53,727 nt of DNA. Source: Nocardia seriolae NBRC 15557 (GTDB lineage: Bacteria > Actinomycetota > Actinomycetes > Mycobacteriales > Mycobacteriaceae). Positions 25,677-34,810 of the stretch are shown here, one piece after another. Location: the NCBI RefSeq assembly GCF_007990715.1, contig NZ_BJWY01000037.1, positions 1 to 53,727 of the forward strand, in the 5' to 3' direction. The stretch's first letter is position 1, and every line of letters begins with the position of its first letter. The notes under the pieces are model-generated. The model was not told the origin of the DNA and did no database searches. It saw only the letters and a program-made list of their open reading frames with translations. The translations under genes and the position numbers were made by a program.

Positions 25677-25967
25677 ATGTCCCGCGTCGCGATCGAATAC
25701 TGCACGCAGTGCCGCTGGCTGCTGCGTGCGAGCTGGATGGCCCAGGAGTTGCTCAGCACCTTCGGCACCGACCTGTCGGCGGTGGCACTGATCCCCGGCG
25801 AGGGCGGGATCTTCCGCATCACCGTCGACGGCGAGCAGATCTGGGAACGTAAGGCGGACGGCGGATTTCCCGACATCGCCATCCTCAAGCAACGGGTCCG
25901 CGACCGCGTGGCCCCCGGCAGGTCGCTGGGGCACGCGGACAAGAAGGACACCGAACCGGCTGATTAG
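25677..25967 (+). CDS. Rdx (SelW/SelT/SelH-like) family protein
   Basis: 96 residues with the thioredoxin-like CxxC (C9, C12 in IEYCTQCRWLLRA), ELLSTFG, and the family GGIFRITVDG-IWERKADGGFPD block. Selenoprotein W homologues are small redox proteins of uncertain substrate; here the selenocysteine position is an ordinary cysteine. ATG at 25677. It converges on the FmdB-like gene with a 4-nt overlap of the stop codons, so the two transcripts are antisense at their ends. Divergent from the SWIM operon. Confidence 0.88.
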   Translation: MSRVAIEYCTQCRWLLRASWMAQELLSTFGTDLSAVALIPGEGGIFRITVDGEQIWERKADGGFPDIAILKQRVRDRVAPGRSLGHADKKDTEPAD

Positions 25968-26188
25968 CCGCAGCAGCCGCCCCCGCAGCAGCCGCCACCC
26001 GACGGGGCGGGCGCGGGAGCAGGCGAGGGCGAGGACCCGCCGCGCGTCACCGTCCCGAAGGTGGTGAGCAGTTTCACGGTGTCGGCATGCCCGGCCGGGC
26101 ACGCCGCGGGCGCGGACGCCTCGGCCATCGGGCGGGTCAGTTCGAAGGTATCGCCGCAGTCACGGCACCGATACGCGTAACTCGGCAT
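25964..26188 (-). CDS. FmdB-family zinc ribbon protein
   Basis: 74 residues. Starts MPSYAYRCRDCGDTFEL with the first zinc knuckle (C8, C11) and a second, CPAGH, at 30-34, matching the FmdB/CxxC_CxxC-type regulatory proteins. The tail is Ser/Pro/Ala rich and ends in two CC-G clusters (GGGCCGGGCCG), which could bind another metal. The role of the family is not settled; it was named from a regulator of formamidase. Confidence 0.85.
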   Translation of the reverse strand: MPSYAYRCRDCGDTFELTRPMAEASAPAACPAGHADTVKLLTTFGTVTRGGSSPSPAPAPAPSGGGCCGGGCCG

Positions 26189-26290
26189 GCCGACAGCCTA
26201 AACGACGTGGCGCGGCGCGCGGTCCGCTATCCCGCGGCCGGGCGCGCTCCAGTCGGTACCCTCGATTTACGAAGTACGAGGAGGTCTGGT

Positions 26291-27871
26291 GTGAGCACTC
26301 GGTTCTTCGACACACCGTCGGGAAGCAATGACACGCCGTCCGGCCGCGCGGGCGTGCCGGTCGCGAAAACCGGATCCGGTGAGGTTGCCGGATCGCTGGA
26401 CGGCCGGATCGCCGTGTGGCGCGGCATTCCCTACGCCGCGAGCGTCGGCGGCCCCAATCGCTTCCGCACGCCGCAACCCCCGCTGGCCTGGACCGGCGTC
26501 CGCGACTGCACCGACTTCGGCGATGTCGCGCCGCAATCGCCGGGCTTCGTCCCCGTCGACGGCAGCCTGCGCATGGGCGAGGACTGCCTGTGGCTCAATG
26601 TCTGGGCCCCCGCCGATCCGAGCGACGAACTCCGCCCGGTCATGGTGTGGCTGCACGGCGGCGCGTTCTGCCTGGGCACCGCAGCCCAGGCCATCTACGA
26701 CGGCAAACGGCTGGCCGAGACCGGCGATGTGATCGTGGTCGGAGTCAACTACCGGCTGGGTGCGCTGGGCTTCCTCGACCTGTCCTCGCTCGGTGACGAA
26801 TTCGTGCCGAATCTGGGCCTGCACGACCAGATCGCCGCCCTGCGCTGGGTGCGCGACAATGCCGCGGCCTTCGGCGGCGACCCGGGCAATGTCACCGTCT
26901 TCGGCGAATCCTCCGGCGCGGGCTGCGTGACCGCGCTGCTCACCTCGCCGTTGTCGGCGGGCTTGTTCCACCGCGCCATCGCCCAATCCCCGCCCGCCAC
27001 CACGGTTTTCGGCCCCGAACGGGCCGCGCTGGTGGCCAAGCGCTACCTGGAACTGCTCGAAATCACCCCCGATCGCGCGGTCGAACTGCTCACCATGCCC
27101 GTGGAGCGCATCATCGCCGCCGCGGGCACCCTGCTCGACGAGGTGCCGCTGCGCGAACCCGGCCGCCTGGCCGCCGCGCCGGTGGTGGACGGCAACCTGC
27201 TGCCCGCCTACCCGAGTGAGCGCTTCCAGCAGGGCCGTTCGCATCGGGTGCCGCTGATCATCGGCACCAACCGGGACGAGGCGTCGCTGTTCCGGCTGTT
27301 CCGCTCGCCCATCATGCCGGTCACCCCGGACGCGGTGAACGAGATGCTGCGGGGGGTGGCCGCCGAGCATCCGGGCCTGTCGCCGGAGCGGCTGGCCGAG
27401 ATCGCCGCGGCCTACGAGGCGACCACGGCCCGCGGCGCGCTCACCATGTCCACCGACGCCGCCTTCCGCATGCCCTCGCACTGGGTCGCCGACGCGCACT
27501 CCGCGCACTCGCCGACCTGGATGTACCGCTTCGACCACGCCACCCCGATGCTCAAGGCGGCCCGGGTCGGTGCGGGGCACGCCACCGAATTGCCCTATGT
27601 CTTCGGCAATTTCGGCTCCTTCGAATACGACCCCACCTTCTGGCTGGGCGGACGCAAAGCGGCACAGGACGTTTCGGGCCGCATGATGCGCCGGTGGCTG
27701 GCCTTCGCGGGCTACGGCGTTCCGGCCGCCATCGACGGCTCCAAGCACTGGCGGCCCTACGACGCCGCCGCCCGGCCGACCCTGGTCATCGACGCGGTGG
27801 ACCGCATGGTCGACGACCCGGACCGGGACCGCAACTCCATCTGGGGCGACGACGTCGTCGGCTTCTACTGA
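26291..27871 (+). CDS. Type-B carboxylesterase
   Basis: 526 residues, alpha/beta-hydrolase of the para-nitrobenzyl-esterase class, hydrolysing carboxylic esters. Seen: FRGIPYA-type block (WRGIPYAASVGGPNRF), the family signature EDCLWLNVWAP, oxyanion hole VMVWLHGGAF, nucleophile elbow GESSG with Ser207, and the conserved LGLHDQIAALRWVRDNAAAFGGDPGNVT. The catalytic His lies in the GAGHATELPYVFGN region. GTG start at 26291 after CGAGGAGG; no signal peptide, so probably cytoplasmic. Monocistronic by context; the P450 gene converges from the other strand 10 bp away. Confidence 0.93.
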   Translation: MSTRFFDTPSGSNDTPSGRAGVPVAKTGSGEVAGSLDGRIAVWRGIPYAASVGGPNRFRTPQPPLAWTGVRDCTDFGDVAPQSPGFVPVDGSLRMGEDCLWLNVWAPADPSDELRPVMVWLHGGAFCLGTAAQAIYDGKRLAETGDVIVVGVNYRLGALGFLDLSSLGDEFVPNLGLHDQIAALRWVRDNAAAFGGDPGNVTVFGESSGAGCVTALLTSPLSAGLFHRAIAQSPPATTVFGPERAALVAKRYLELLEITPDRAVELLTMPVERIIAAAGTLLDEVPLREPGRLAAAPVVDGNLLPAYPSERFQQGRSHRVPLIIGTNRDEASLFRLFRSPIMPVTPDAVNEMLRGVAAEHPGLSPERLAEIAAAYEATTARGALTMSTDAAFRMPSHWVADAHSAHSPTWMYRFDHATPMLKAARVGAGHATELPYVFGNFGSFEYDPTFWLGGRKAAQDVSGRMMRRWLAFAGYGVPAAIDGSKHWRPYDAAARPTLVIDAVDRMVDDPDRDRNSIWGDDVVGFY

Positions 27872-27881
27872 CCGTCGGCCG

Positions 27882-29183
27882 CTATCGAACGGTCGCGGTG
27901 GCCCGATGCCCGAGCCGCGCGGGCATGTGCGCGTACCCGTGCAGGGTGTAGAGCGGACGGCGTTCGGGCGCACCGGCCAGGGCCAGATCGGGGAAGTTGT
28001 CGAACAGCGACCGCAGCGCGTGGACGCCCTCCATCCGGGCCAGGCTGGCACCGAGACAGGTGTGGATACCGCTGGAGAACGTCAAGTGCTCCTTGGCGTT
28101 CGGCCGGGTGATGTCGAACCGGTTGGGGTCCTCGAACTTGCGCGGATCCCGGTTCGCGCCCGCCAGCGACATCACCACCACGGTGCCCGCCGGTAGTTTG
28201 GTGCCCTCGATCTCGGTGTCGCACAGGGCGATTCGCGCGGTCATGGTGACCGGCGGATCGAAGCGCAGGATCTCGTCCACGGCCTGCGGCCACAGCTCCG
28301 GATCCTCCCGCAGCCGTGCCAATTGCTCCGGGTGCGAGAGCAATTGGACGATGCCGTTGCCGATCAGATTGACCGTGGTCTCGAAGCCCGCGCCCATGAG
28401 CAGGCTCGCGGTGGCCTTCAACTCCCGGTCGTCCAGATCGCCCGCGGTGACCAGGCTGGAGAGGATGTCCTCGCCCGGCTCGCGCCGCAACTGCGCCAGA
28501 TGCCGGTCCAGATAGTCGTCCATGACCCCCATGGCGAGATAGGCGTCGCGCCAGGTCCGCCAGGAGATGCCGATATCCAGCAGCGGGCTGCCCGCGTCAC
28601 CCCAGGCCAGGAACTCGTCGCGCTTGTCCTGGGGGAAGCCCAGCATTTCGGCGATGATGGCGATCGGCACCTGCGGGGCGAAGCTCGCGATCAGATCGGC
28701 GGAACCGTTCGGCGGCAGCGCGTCCAGCAATTCGGCGGTCACCGACTCCACCCGATCGCGCAGTCGGCCGATGGCCCGCGGGGTGAAGGCCGCCGACACC
28801 GACTTGCGCAGCCGCGTGTGCTCCGGCGGATCGATCATCAGCATGGACGGCGGCTCCACCGGATTGGGTGGCGTCTGCGCCTTCTTCAGCCGCGCGCGCA
28901 GCCACTCCGGCATATCGATGCCGTCGGGACCGAATGCCCCGAATCGGCTGTCGCGCAGCATCATCCGGATGATCTCGTAGTCGGTGGTCGCCGACGAGTA
29001 GGTGCTGTGCACCAGTCGGCCACGCGCGCGCAGCGCCTCGATCTGCGGGTAGGGATCCCGCAGCGCCTCCGCCGTGGCGATCAGGCGCGCGAACGGATTG
29101 TCGCGCCGCGCCTGCAACCGCAGGAACCACCGTGCGCCGCCCTGCTCGACCGCCCAGCGTGCCCAATACCGTGGACTCATCAT
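27882..29183 (-). CDS. Cytochrome P450
   Basis: 433 residues, soluble class I bacterial P450 that would need ferredoxin and reductase from elsewhere, since none is encoded nearby. Heme-ligand loop FSSGIHTCLGASLAR with Cys376, I-helix MGAGFETT (263-270), K-helix EILR (304-307), and the substrate side HTRLRKSVSAAF that contacts the heme propionates. The I-helix has E-T-T with the acid in the usual E/D position. Start at paired ATG codons (29183/29180) behind GAGGGA. Substrate not predictable; similar enzymes in mycolata oxidise steroids, terpenes or fatty acids. Confidence 0.93.
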   Translation of the reverse strand: MMSPRYWARWAVEQGGARWFLRLQARRDNPFARLIATAEALRDPYPQIEALRARGRLVHSTYSSATTDYEIIRMMLRDSRFGAFGPDGIDMPEWLRARLKKAQTPPNPVEPPSMLMIDPPEHTRLRKSVSAAFTPRAIGRLRDRVESVTAELLDALPPNGSADLIASFAPQVPIAIIAEMLGFPQDKRDEFLAWGDAGSPLLDIGISWRTWRDAYLAMGVMDDYLDRHLAQLRREPGEDILSSLVTAGDLDDRELKATASLLMGAGFETTVNLIGNGIVQLLSHPEQLARLREDPELWPQAVDEILRFDPPVTMTARIALCDTEIEGTKLPAGTVVVMSLAGANRDPRKFEDPNRFDITRPNAKEHLTFSSGIHTCLGASLARMEGVHALRSLFDNFPDLALAGAPERRPLYTLHGYAHMPARLGHRATATVR

Positions 29184-29311
29184 CGCGAGACTCCCTCGTC
29201 GTCGGATGATTCCACGGTACGGAAACCTTTGGGAGGGCAAAACATCCCGCGGAGGGAAACCGGACTCCTACCCAGGTAGGAAACGGGCAACCCCCGGGGC
29301 CGCTGCCACTG

Positions 29312-30028
29312 CTACCGGCGCTCGGTGGTGACCCGCTCCGAGGCGACGCGACGTTCGTGGGCGGCCGGGTCGGGATTGGCCACCTGCACCAGCGAGGCTC
29401 CCGCCGCGAGCACGGCCACGAATCCGTCGATCAGCTCGGCCGGGGTCTGCCACGACCCGGTCGACAGCACCCGGTCCTCGCCGGTGAACCCTTGGCGTGC
29501 GGCCGATTTGCGGGCCTCCTCCAGCACCTCCGACACCGAGGAGCCGTCCAGCGCGCAGCCGATGCCGCCCGGCCGGAACTGGTCGCCGTGCACCCGCACC
29601 GAGGTCGCGTAATCGGTGATACCGACCGGAAGGTCCCGCACCGGCATGCCCATCGGATCCAGCGACAGCGCCGCCACCTCCGCGATACCGCCCGCCTCGT
29701 CGATCCGATCCGCGGTCACCAGCGCCAGCTCCGCGTCCTGATCGGCGTGCAGCACCACTTCCACGCCCGCCCACCAGCAGCCCAGCAGTACGGCCGCGGT
29801 CTGCCAGTGCGCGGGCAGCAGCACCGCGACGCGCGCGCCCGAGGACAGGCCGAACTCGTCGCGAATCATATTGGCGGTCTTGGCCGCCCAGGTGGCCAGC
29901 GTCAGCGCGGATAGCTCGATCCGCGCGCCGGTGGCGTCGTCGTAGAAAGTGATGCGCGGGCCCGCGGGATCACGGGCGAGGATGGGGTCGAGTACCGCTT
30001 CGGTGAGGGTCTCGTTCAGTTCACGCAT
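29312..30028 (-). CDS. TIGR03089 family protein (AMP-binding-like)
   Basis: 238 residues of the actinobacterial TIGR03089 family, which resembles the N-terminal part of acyl-CoA synthetases (TFYDDATGARIELSALTLATWAAK, ARVAVLLPAHWQTAAVLLGCWWAG). The catalytic C-terminal half of an adenylating enzyme is absent, so it is probably not a synthetase. Its start overlaps the LCP gene stop by 13 nt, and the same pairing occurs in mycobacteria (next to the cpsA-like gene), implying a link with wall assembly that has not been defined. Confidence 0.88.
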   Translation of the reverse strand: MRELNETLTEAVLDPILARDPAGPRITFYDDATGARIELSALTLATWAAKTANMIRDEFGLSSGARVAVLLPAHWQTAAVLLGCWWAGVEVVLHADQDAELALVTADRIDEAGGIAEVAALSLDPMGMPVRDLPVGITDYATSVRVHGDQFRPGGIGCALDGSSVSEVLEEARKSAARQGFTGEDRVLSTGSWQTPAELIDGFVAVLAAGASLVQVANPDPAAHERRVASERVTTERR

Positions 30029-31506
30029 TTCGGTCCATTCGTACCGGCGTCGATGGGTGGGGCGGGCGGCACCGGCGTCGCCGTCGTACTGCTTCCGGAG
30101 AAGTCGAACGTGGCGCTGCCCGTCGCCGAACCCGGACCAGCGTAGTCACTCGCCAGCACCACGCGGATCGCCCCCTCCGGCAGTCCGGATTGCGCCATCA
30201 CCGGCAGCCCGCCCAGCGCCTGCGCCACCGCCCGCGCCCCGGCGTCGCCGCCGGACGCGGCCAGCACCCGGCTGCTCTGGATCGGCCCGCCGATCCAGTT
30301 GTCCACGGTGCCGGTGCGGAATCCCTTGGCCGCCAGCGCCTGCGCCGCCTGCGCGGCCAGCCCGCCGGTGCCGCTGGCGTTGTACACGTCCACGGTGACC
30401 TTGGCCGGATCCACCCCGCCGTCGTTCTCGTCCTCGCCGACCGCCTTGGCCACGAACTGCTGCACCGCGGCCGGATCCACCCGCACCACCGATTCGCCGT
30501 TGTCGGTCCAGCCGTTGAGGTCCTTGACCGGAATGGTCTCGAACTTCACCTCGCCGCCGGACAGGTTCTGCAACTGGTGCAGGAAGCTCAGCACGTCCCA
30601 GCCGTCGTCGAGCACCACCGTGCGGCCCACCGCGTCGCTGAGCTCCTTCAAGCGGGTCGGGCTGGTCAGCACCTTGGCGCTGAGCACCTGGCGCACCAGC
30701 TGCGCCATGTACACCTGCTGACGCACGATGCGGTCCAGATCCCCGCGCGGGAGATCGTGGCGCTGGCGCACGAAGCTCAAAGCCTGTGCGCCATTGAGCT
30801 TCTGCGGCCCGGCCGGGAAGTCCGCGCCCGAGAGCGGTTCGTTCACCGCATTGTTCAGGCACACGTCGACCCCGCCCACGGCATCGGTGAGCAGCACGAA
30901 ACCCAGCAGCCCGACCTCGGCGTAGTGGTCGACGGTGATGCCGGTGAGGTTGGCCACGGTCTTGATCAGGGCCTGCCGCCCCGCGAGGGTGGCCTGGCGA
31001 TCGGCCTCGGCCGGGGCCACGCCCTTGTCGATCAGCTTCTGCTGGGTGGTCGCCTTGGTGACGCCGTAGGCGGAGTTGATCTTTCCCATGCCCAGGCCCG
31101 GAATGTCCACGTAGGAGTCGCGGGGAATCGAGATGGCCGTCGCCGAACTGCCGTCATTGGGCACCCGGATGAGAATGATGGTGTCGGTGTTGAGCCCGCC
31201 CTCGCCGTCGTCCCCGGCGTGCAGCATGGCCAATTCGTCCTGGGTGAGCGGATTTCCGTGGGCGTCGGTGCGGGAGTCGATGCCGACCATGAGGATGTCG
31301 GTCGCCCCGTCGGCCTTGTCGCCGCCCAGGCCCAGATTGCCGATCCGCTCGATGCTGGACACCAGCTGATCCACGCTGTGCCAGCCCATCCCGGTCACCG
31401 CGAGCACCAGCACCGAGACCACCGCCACCAGCACCCGGCCCGGATGGACGCGGCGACGCGGGTGGGACGAGGGTCGCGGCACGGATGCCCAGGAACTCTC
31501 CGGCAA
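30016..31506 (-). CDS. LytR-CpsA-Psr (LCP) family wall-polymer ligase
   Basis: 496 residues, single N-terminal membrane anchor (about 24-44, VLVAVVSVLVLAVTGMGW). The LCP domain (about 65-290) has DILMVGIDSRTD, NTDTIILIRV, SIPRDSYVDIPG and the Arg-rich FVRQRHDLPRGDLDRIVRQQ that binds the polyprenyl pyrophosphate. A LytR_C domain follows (about 365-460, VTVDVYNASGTGGLA). LCP proteins transfer teichoic acid-like or arabinogalactan chains onto peptidoglycan outside the membrane. TTG start at 31506 behind GGAAAGGA. Divergent from rmlD-wbbL, which make the linker of arabinogalactan, so it is likely the arabinogalactan-peptidoglycan ligase type (CpsA/Lcp1-like). Confidence 0.92.
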   Translation of the reverse strand: MPESSWASVPRPSSHPRRRVHPGRVLVAVVSVLVLAVTGMGWHSVDQLVSSIERIGNLGLGGDKADGATDILMVGIDSRTDAHGNPLTQDELAMLHAGDDGEGGLNTDTIILIRVPNDGSSATAISIPRDSYVDIPGLGMGKINSAYGVTKATTQQKLIDKGVAPAEADRQATLAGRQALIKTVANLTGITVDHYAEVGLLGFVLLTDAVGGVDVCLNNAVNEPLSGADFPAGPQKLNGAQALSFVRQRHDLPRGDLDRIVRQQVYMAQLVRQVLSAKVLTSPTRLKELSDAVGRTVVLDDGWDVLSFLHQLQNLSGGEVKFETIPVKDLNGWTDNGESVVRVDPAAVQQFVAKAVGEDENDGGVDPAKVTVDVYNASGTGGLAAQAAQALAAKGFRTGTVDNWIGGPIQSSRVLAASGGDAGARAVAQALGGLPVMAQSGLPEGAIRVVLASDYAGPGSATGSATFDFSGSSTTATPVPPAPPIDAGTNGPKCVN

Positions 31507-31717
31507 CCGACTGTCCTTTCCGAAGCTCGGCCTGAAGGGACCCCGATGAGCGTGTTCACATGGAACGGGAGGCCCCCACCATGCAGGCTAGTAGTGGTAA
31601 CCAGTATGTTGCCGTAGCGGGCTCAGTGAGTCGTGCGACCCCCGCCCGGAACCGTCGGAATCCCCAGGTCGCGACGAGACGGCGCGGTCGCCGGGGTGGC
31701 GTGCCACACTGACAGCC

Positions 31718-32638
31718 GTGACCGACCATGACGTGAGCTCGACCACCGGCCGATCGCACCCGGATCGCGCCCGGCTACTGGTGACCGGAGCGCACGGGCA
31801 GCTCGGACGGGCGCTGACCGTGCTGGCCCCGGACTCGATCGGCTATTCCCGCGGTGAACTCGACATCACCGACGCCGAGGCCGTGCGCAAGATCGTGAAT
31901 CCCGGTGACGTGCTGATCAACTGCGCGGCCTACACCGCGGTCGACCGCGCCGAGTCCGAGGTCGAGGCCGCCTCCGCCGTCAATGCCACCGGCCCGCGGG
32001 TGCTGGCGCAGGTCTGCGCCGAGAACGGGGCCCGGCTCGTGCACGTCTCCACCGACTACGTGTTTCCCGGCACCGCGGCACAGCCGTACGAGCCGGACGA
32101 TCCGACCGGTCCGTCCACCGTCTACGGCCGCTCGAAACTCGCTGGGGAGCAAGCCGTTCGGGAGTTCGCGCCCGACGCGCACATCGTGCGCACCGCGTGG
32201 GTCTACACCGGGCACGGCACCGATTTCGTCGCCACCATGCGCCGCCTGGAACGCGAGCGCGACACCATCACCGTCGTCGACGACCAGCTCGGCTCGCCCA
32301 CCTACGCACCCGATCTCGCGGCGGGTCTGCTCGAACTCGCCACCGGTCTGCTGGAGGCGAACCCCGCGTTCGCCGCCGGGCGAATCTTGCACGCCACCAA
32401 TGCCGGACAGGCCACCTGGTTCGATCTCGCCCGGGCCGTCTTCGCCGGTCTGGGCGCCGACCCGGACCGTGTACAGCCCTGCGGCACCGAGGATTTCCCC
32501 AGACCCGCACCGCGCCCGGCATATTCGGTCCTTTCGGGCAAATCGTGGGCCGCCGCGGGTCTGACGCCGCTGCGGCACTGGAAGCTGGCACTGAACGACG
32601 CACTGGCCGCCATCTCCGACTATCCTGGGCCCCCGTGA
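31718..32638 (+). CDS. rfbD: dTDP-4-dehydrorhamnose reductase
   Basis: Last step of dTDP-L-rhamnose synthesis, NAD(P)H-dependent reduction in the cytosol. 306 residues, GTG start. Rossmann motif GAHGQLG at 24-30, VDRAESE, the conserved VSTDYVFPG, and the catalytic YGRSK (Tyr and Lys of the SDR type). C-terminal WSDYPRP-like block is replaced by TWFDLARAVFAGLG. Stop overlaps the wbbL start (GTGA), placing donor synthesis and rhamnosyl transfer in one operon, as in mycobacteria (rmlD-wbbL). Confidence 0.94.
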   Translation: MTDHDVSSTTGRSHPDRARLLVTGAHGQLGRALTVLAPDSIGYSRGELDITDAEAVRKIVNPGDVLINCAAYTAVDRAESEVEAASAVNATGPRVLAQVCAENGARLVHVSTDYVFPGTAAQPYEPDDPTGPSTVYGRSKLAGEQAVREFAPDAHIVRTAWVYTGHGTDFVATMRRLERERDTITVVDDQLGSPTYAPDLAAGLLELATGLLEANPAFAAGRILHATNAGQATWFDLARAVFAGLGADPDRVQPCGTEDFPRPAPRPAYSVLSGKSWAAAGLTPLRHWKLALNDALAAISDYPGPP

Positions 32639-33555
32639 GCCCCTCGGATTCTGTCGACCAGCCCCCCGCCGCGGCGAAAAAACCGCAGCTGGCCGTCGTC
32701 ACGGTGACCTACTCGCCCGGCGAGCACCTGGAACACTTCATCAGCACGCTGGCCACCGCGACCGGTGAGAAGCCCCAAGTCATCCTGGCCGACAACGGCT
32801 CGGTCGACGGCACGCCGGAACTGGCCGCCGAGGCCAATGCCCACGTGCGGCTGCTGCGCACCGGCGGCAATATCGGCTACGGCGGCGCCATCAACCGCGC
32901 GGTCGCCGAGCTCGACCCGGACATCGAATTCATCGTCATCGCCAACCCGGACGTGCGCTGGGGCACCGACTCCATCGACGAACTGCTGGCCGCCGCCCGC
33001 CGCTGGCCGCGCGCGGGCGCATTGGGCCCGATGGTGCTCGAGCCGGACGGCAGCCGCTACCCGTCCGCCCGCTCGGTGCCCGGCATCGCCGACGGCGCGG
33101 GTCACGCCATCCTGGGCAGCGTCTGGCCGGGCAACCCGTGGACCCTGCGCTACCGCCAGGACAACGAGGCGGCCTCCGAGCGTTCGGTCGGCTGGCTGTC
33201 GGGTTCATGCCTGCTGGTGCGCCGCGCCGCCTTCGACTCCATCGACGGCTTCGACTCTCGTTACTTCATGTACATGGAGGATGTCGACTTCGGTGACCGC
33301 ATGGGCAAGGCGGGCTGGCACAATGTTTTCGTGCCATCCGCGGAGGTCACGCACGCCAAGGGGCACGCCGCGGGTCGGCACCCGGAAACCATGCTCCCGG
33401 CGCATCACGCCAGCGCCTACCGCTTCCAGGCCGACCGGCATCCGCACTGGTGGCAGGCTCCGCTGCGGGTCGCGCTCAAGGCTGGACTTGCGATCCGCTG
33501 CAGGCTTGCGGTTCGATCCGCACTGCGTGAACGTGATCGAAACGACGCCGTTTAA
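32635..33555 (+). CDS. wbbL: Rhamnosyltransferase WbbL (GT2 family)
   Basis: 306 residues, GTG start overlapping the rmlD stop. GT-A fold elements: VVTVTYSPGEHLE, ILADNGSVDGTPE, GGNIGYGGAINRAV, VIANPDVRWG (the metal-binding D-x-D-like position) and GWLSGSCLLVRRAAFDSIDGFDSRYFMYMEDVDFGDR with its acidic catalytic cluster. WbbL adds rhamnose to decaprenyl-PP-GlcNAc to make the linkage unit of arabinogalactan. Context with RmlD upstream and the guanylyltransferase downstream supports this over a generic GT2. Cytoplasmic, membrane associated. Confidence 0.92.
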   Translation: MSPSDSVDQPPAAAKKPQLAVVTVTYSPGEHLEHFISTLATATGEKPQVILADNGSVDGTPELAAEANAHVRLLRTGGNIGYGGAINRAVAELDPDIEFIVIANPDVRWGTDSIDELLAAARRWPRAGALGPMVLEPDGSRYPSARSVPGIADGAGHAILGSVWPGNPWTLRYRQDNEAASERSVGWLSGSCLLVRRAAFDSIDGFDSRYFMYMEDVDFGDRMGKAGWHNVFVPSAEVTHAKGHAAGRHPETMLPAHHASAYRFQADRHPHWWQAPLRVALKAGLAIRCRLAVRSALRERDRNDAV

Positions 33556-33614
33556 CACGCGGCCGTTTAACATCGCTGGCGCGCATTCCTGACAACCTCA
33601 CAACAGGGGAGAAA

Positions 33615-34706
33615 ATGGCGAACAGCGGTAGTACCGCCGGGTCCACGGACGCGGTGATCCTGGTCGGGGGCCAGGGCACCCGACTGCGTCCGTTGACCTT
33701 GTCCGCCCCCAAGCCGATGCTGCCCACGGCCGGACTGCCGTTCCTGCAGCACCTGCTGGCCCGCATCGCCGACGCCGGCATCACCCACGTGGTGCTCGGC
33801 ACCTCCTACAAGGCGGAGGTGTTCGAGGAACACTTCGGCGACGGCTCCGAGCTCGGCCTCGAACTCGAATACGTCACCGAGACCGAGCCGCTGGGCACCG
33901 GCGGCGGCATCCGCAATGTGCTGCCCAAGCTGCGCGCCGACACCGTCATGGTGTTCAACGGCGACGTGCTCGGCGGGACCGACCTGGGCGGGGTGCTCGA
34001 CACTCACCTGACCTCGGGCGCGGACGTGACCCTGCACCTGGTGCGGGTGAGCGATCCGCGCGCCTTCGGCTGCGTCCCGACCGATGCCGACGGCCGCGTG
34101 ACGGCATTCCTGGAGAAGACCCAGGATCCGCCGACCGACCAGATCAACGCGGGCTGCTACGTCTTCCGGCGCGAGTACATCGAGAAGATCCCCGCGGGCC
34201 GTCCGGTCTCGGTCGAGCGGGAGACCTTCCCGTCGCTGCTCGCCGAGGGCGCGCACATCCAGGGCCACGTCGACACCTCCTACTGGCGCGACATGGGCAC
34301 CCCCGAGGACTTCGTGCGCGGCTCGGCGGATCTGGTCCGCGGCATCGCCCCGTCCCCGGCCTTGCCGGGCCAGCGCGGCGAATCCCTGGTCCACCCCGGT
34401 GCGGGAGTCGCCCCCGGCGCGCTCCTGATCGGCGGTACCGTGGTCGGCCGCGGCGCCGAGGTCGGCGCGGGCGCACGTCTCGACGGGGCCATCCTCTTCG
34501 ACGGCGCCCGCGTGGAAGCCGGTGCCACCGTGGAACGTTCGATCATCGGCTTCGGCGCCCGCATCGGCCCGCGCGCCCTGGTCCGCGACGCCGTCATCGG
34601 TGACGGCGCCAATGTCGGCGCCCGCTGCGAACTACTACGCGGCGCCCGCATCTGGCCCGGCGTCGACATCCCCGACGGTGGCATCCGCTTCTCCACCGAC
34701 GTCTGA
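33615..34706 (+). CDS. Mannose-1-phosphate guanylyltransferase (GDP-mannose pyrophosphorylase)
   Basis: Makes GDP-mannose from mannose-1-P and GTP. 363 residues. Nucleotidyltransferase signature GGQGTRLRPLT from G18, PKPMLP, the VFNGDVLGG metal site and NAGCYVFRREYI. The C-terminal part (about 255-355) has hexapeptide-type repeats (AGVAPGALLIGGTVVGRGAEV, GARIGPRALVRDAVIGDG) forming a left-handed beta-helix. ATG at 33615 after GGGGAG. Third gene of the rmlD-wbbL operon, as in M. tuberculosis, feeding mannosylated lipids and glycans with PMM and ManA encoded 5-9 kb away. An intrinsic terminator follows. Confidence 0.93.
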   Translation: MANSGSTAGSTDAVILVGGQGTRLRPLTLSAPKPMLPTAGLPFLQHLLARIADAGITHVVLGTSYKAEVFEEHFGDGSELGLELEYVTETEPLGTGGGIRNVLPKLRADTVMVFNGDVLGGTDLGGVLDTHLTSGADVTLHLVRVSDPRAFGCVPTDADGRVTAFLEKTQDPPTDQINAGCYVFRREYIEKIPAGRPVSVERETFPSLLAEGAHIQGHVDTSYWRDMGTPEDFVRGSADLVRGIAPSPALPGQRGESLVHPGAGVAPGALLIGGTVVGRGAEVGAGARLDGAILFDGARVEAGATVERSIIGFGARIGPRALVRDAVIGDGANVGARCELLRGARIWPGVDIPDGGIRFSTDV

Positions 34707-34716
34707 CGACACCGCG

Positions 34717-34750
34717 AACGGCCGCTCACTCCTGGGAGTGAGCGGCCGTT
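34717..34750 (+). terminator. Intrinsic terminator after the guanylyltransferase gene
   Basis: Perfect 15-bp stem AACGGCCGCTCACTC with a CTGG loop and a TTTCG tail, 11 nt past the stop. It closes the rmlD-wbbL-guanylyltransferase operon. Confidence 0.88.
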
Positions 34751-34810
34751 TCGCCGTTGCAGCTGCCATAATTGTCGCGTCACCCGATCACCTGCGTGGA
34801 GTGAGGACAG

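Noticed and set aside
26267..28051. 594-codon minus-strand open frame opposite the carboxylesterase
   Set aside because: Antisense to an intact esterase with all motifs; the product looks like random Gly/Val/Arg/His.
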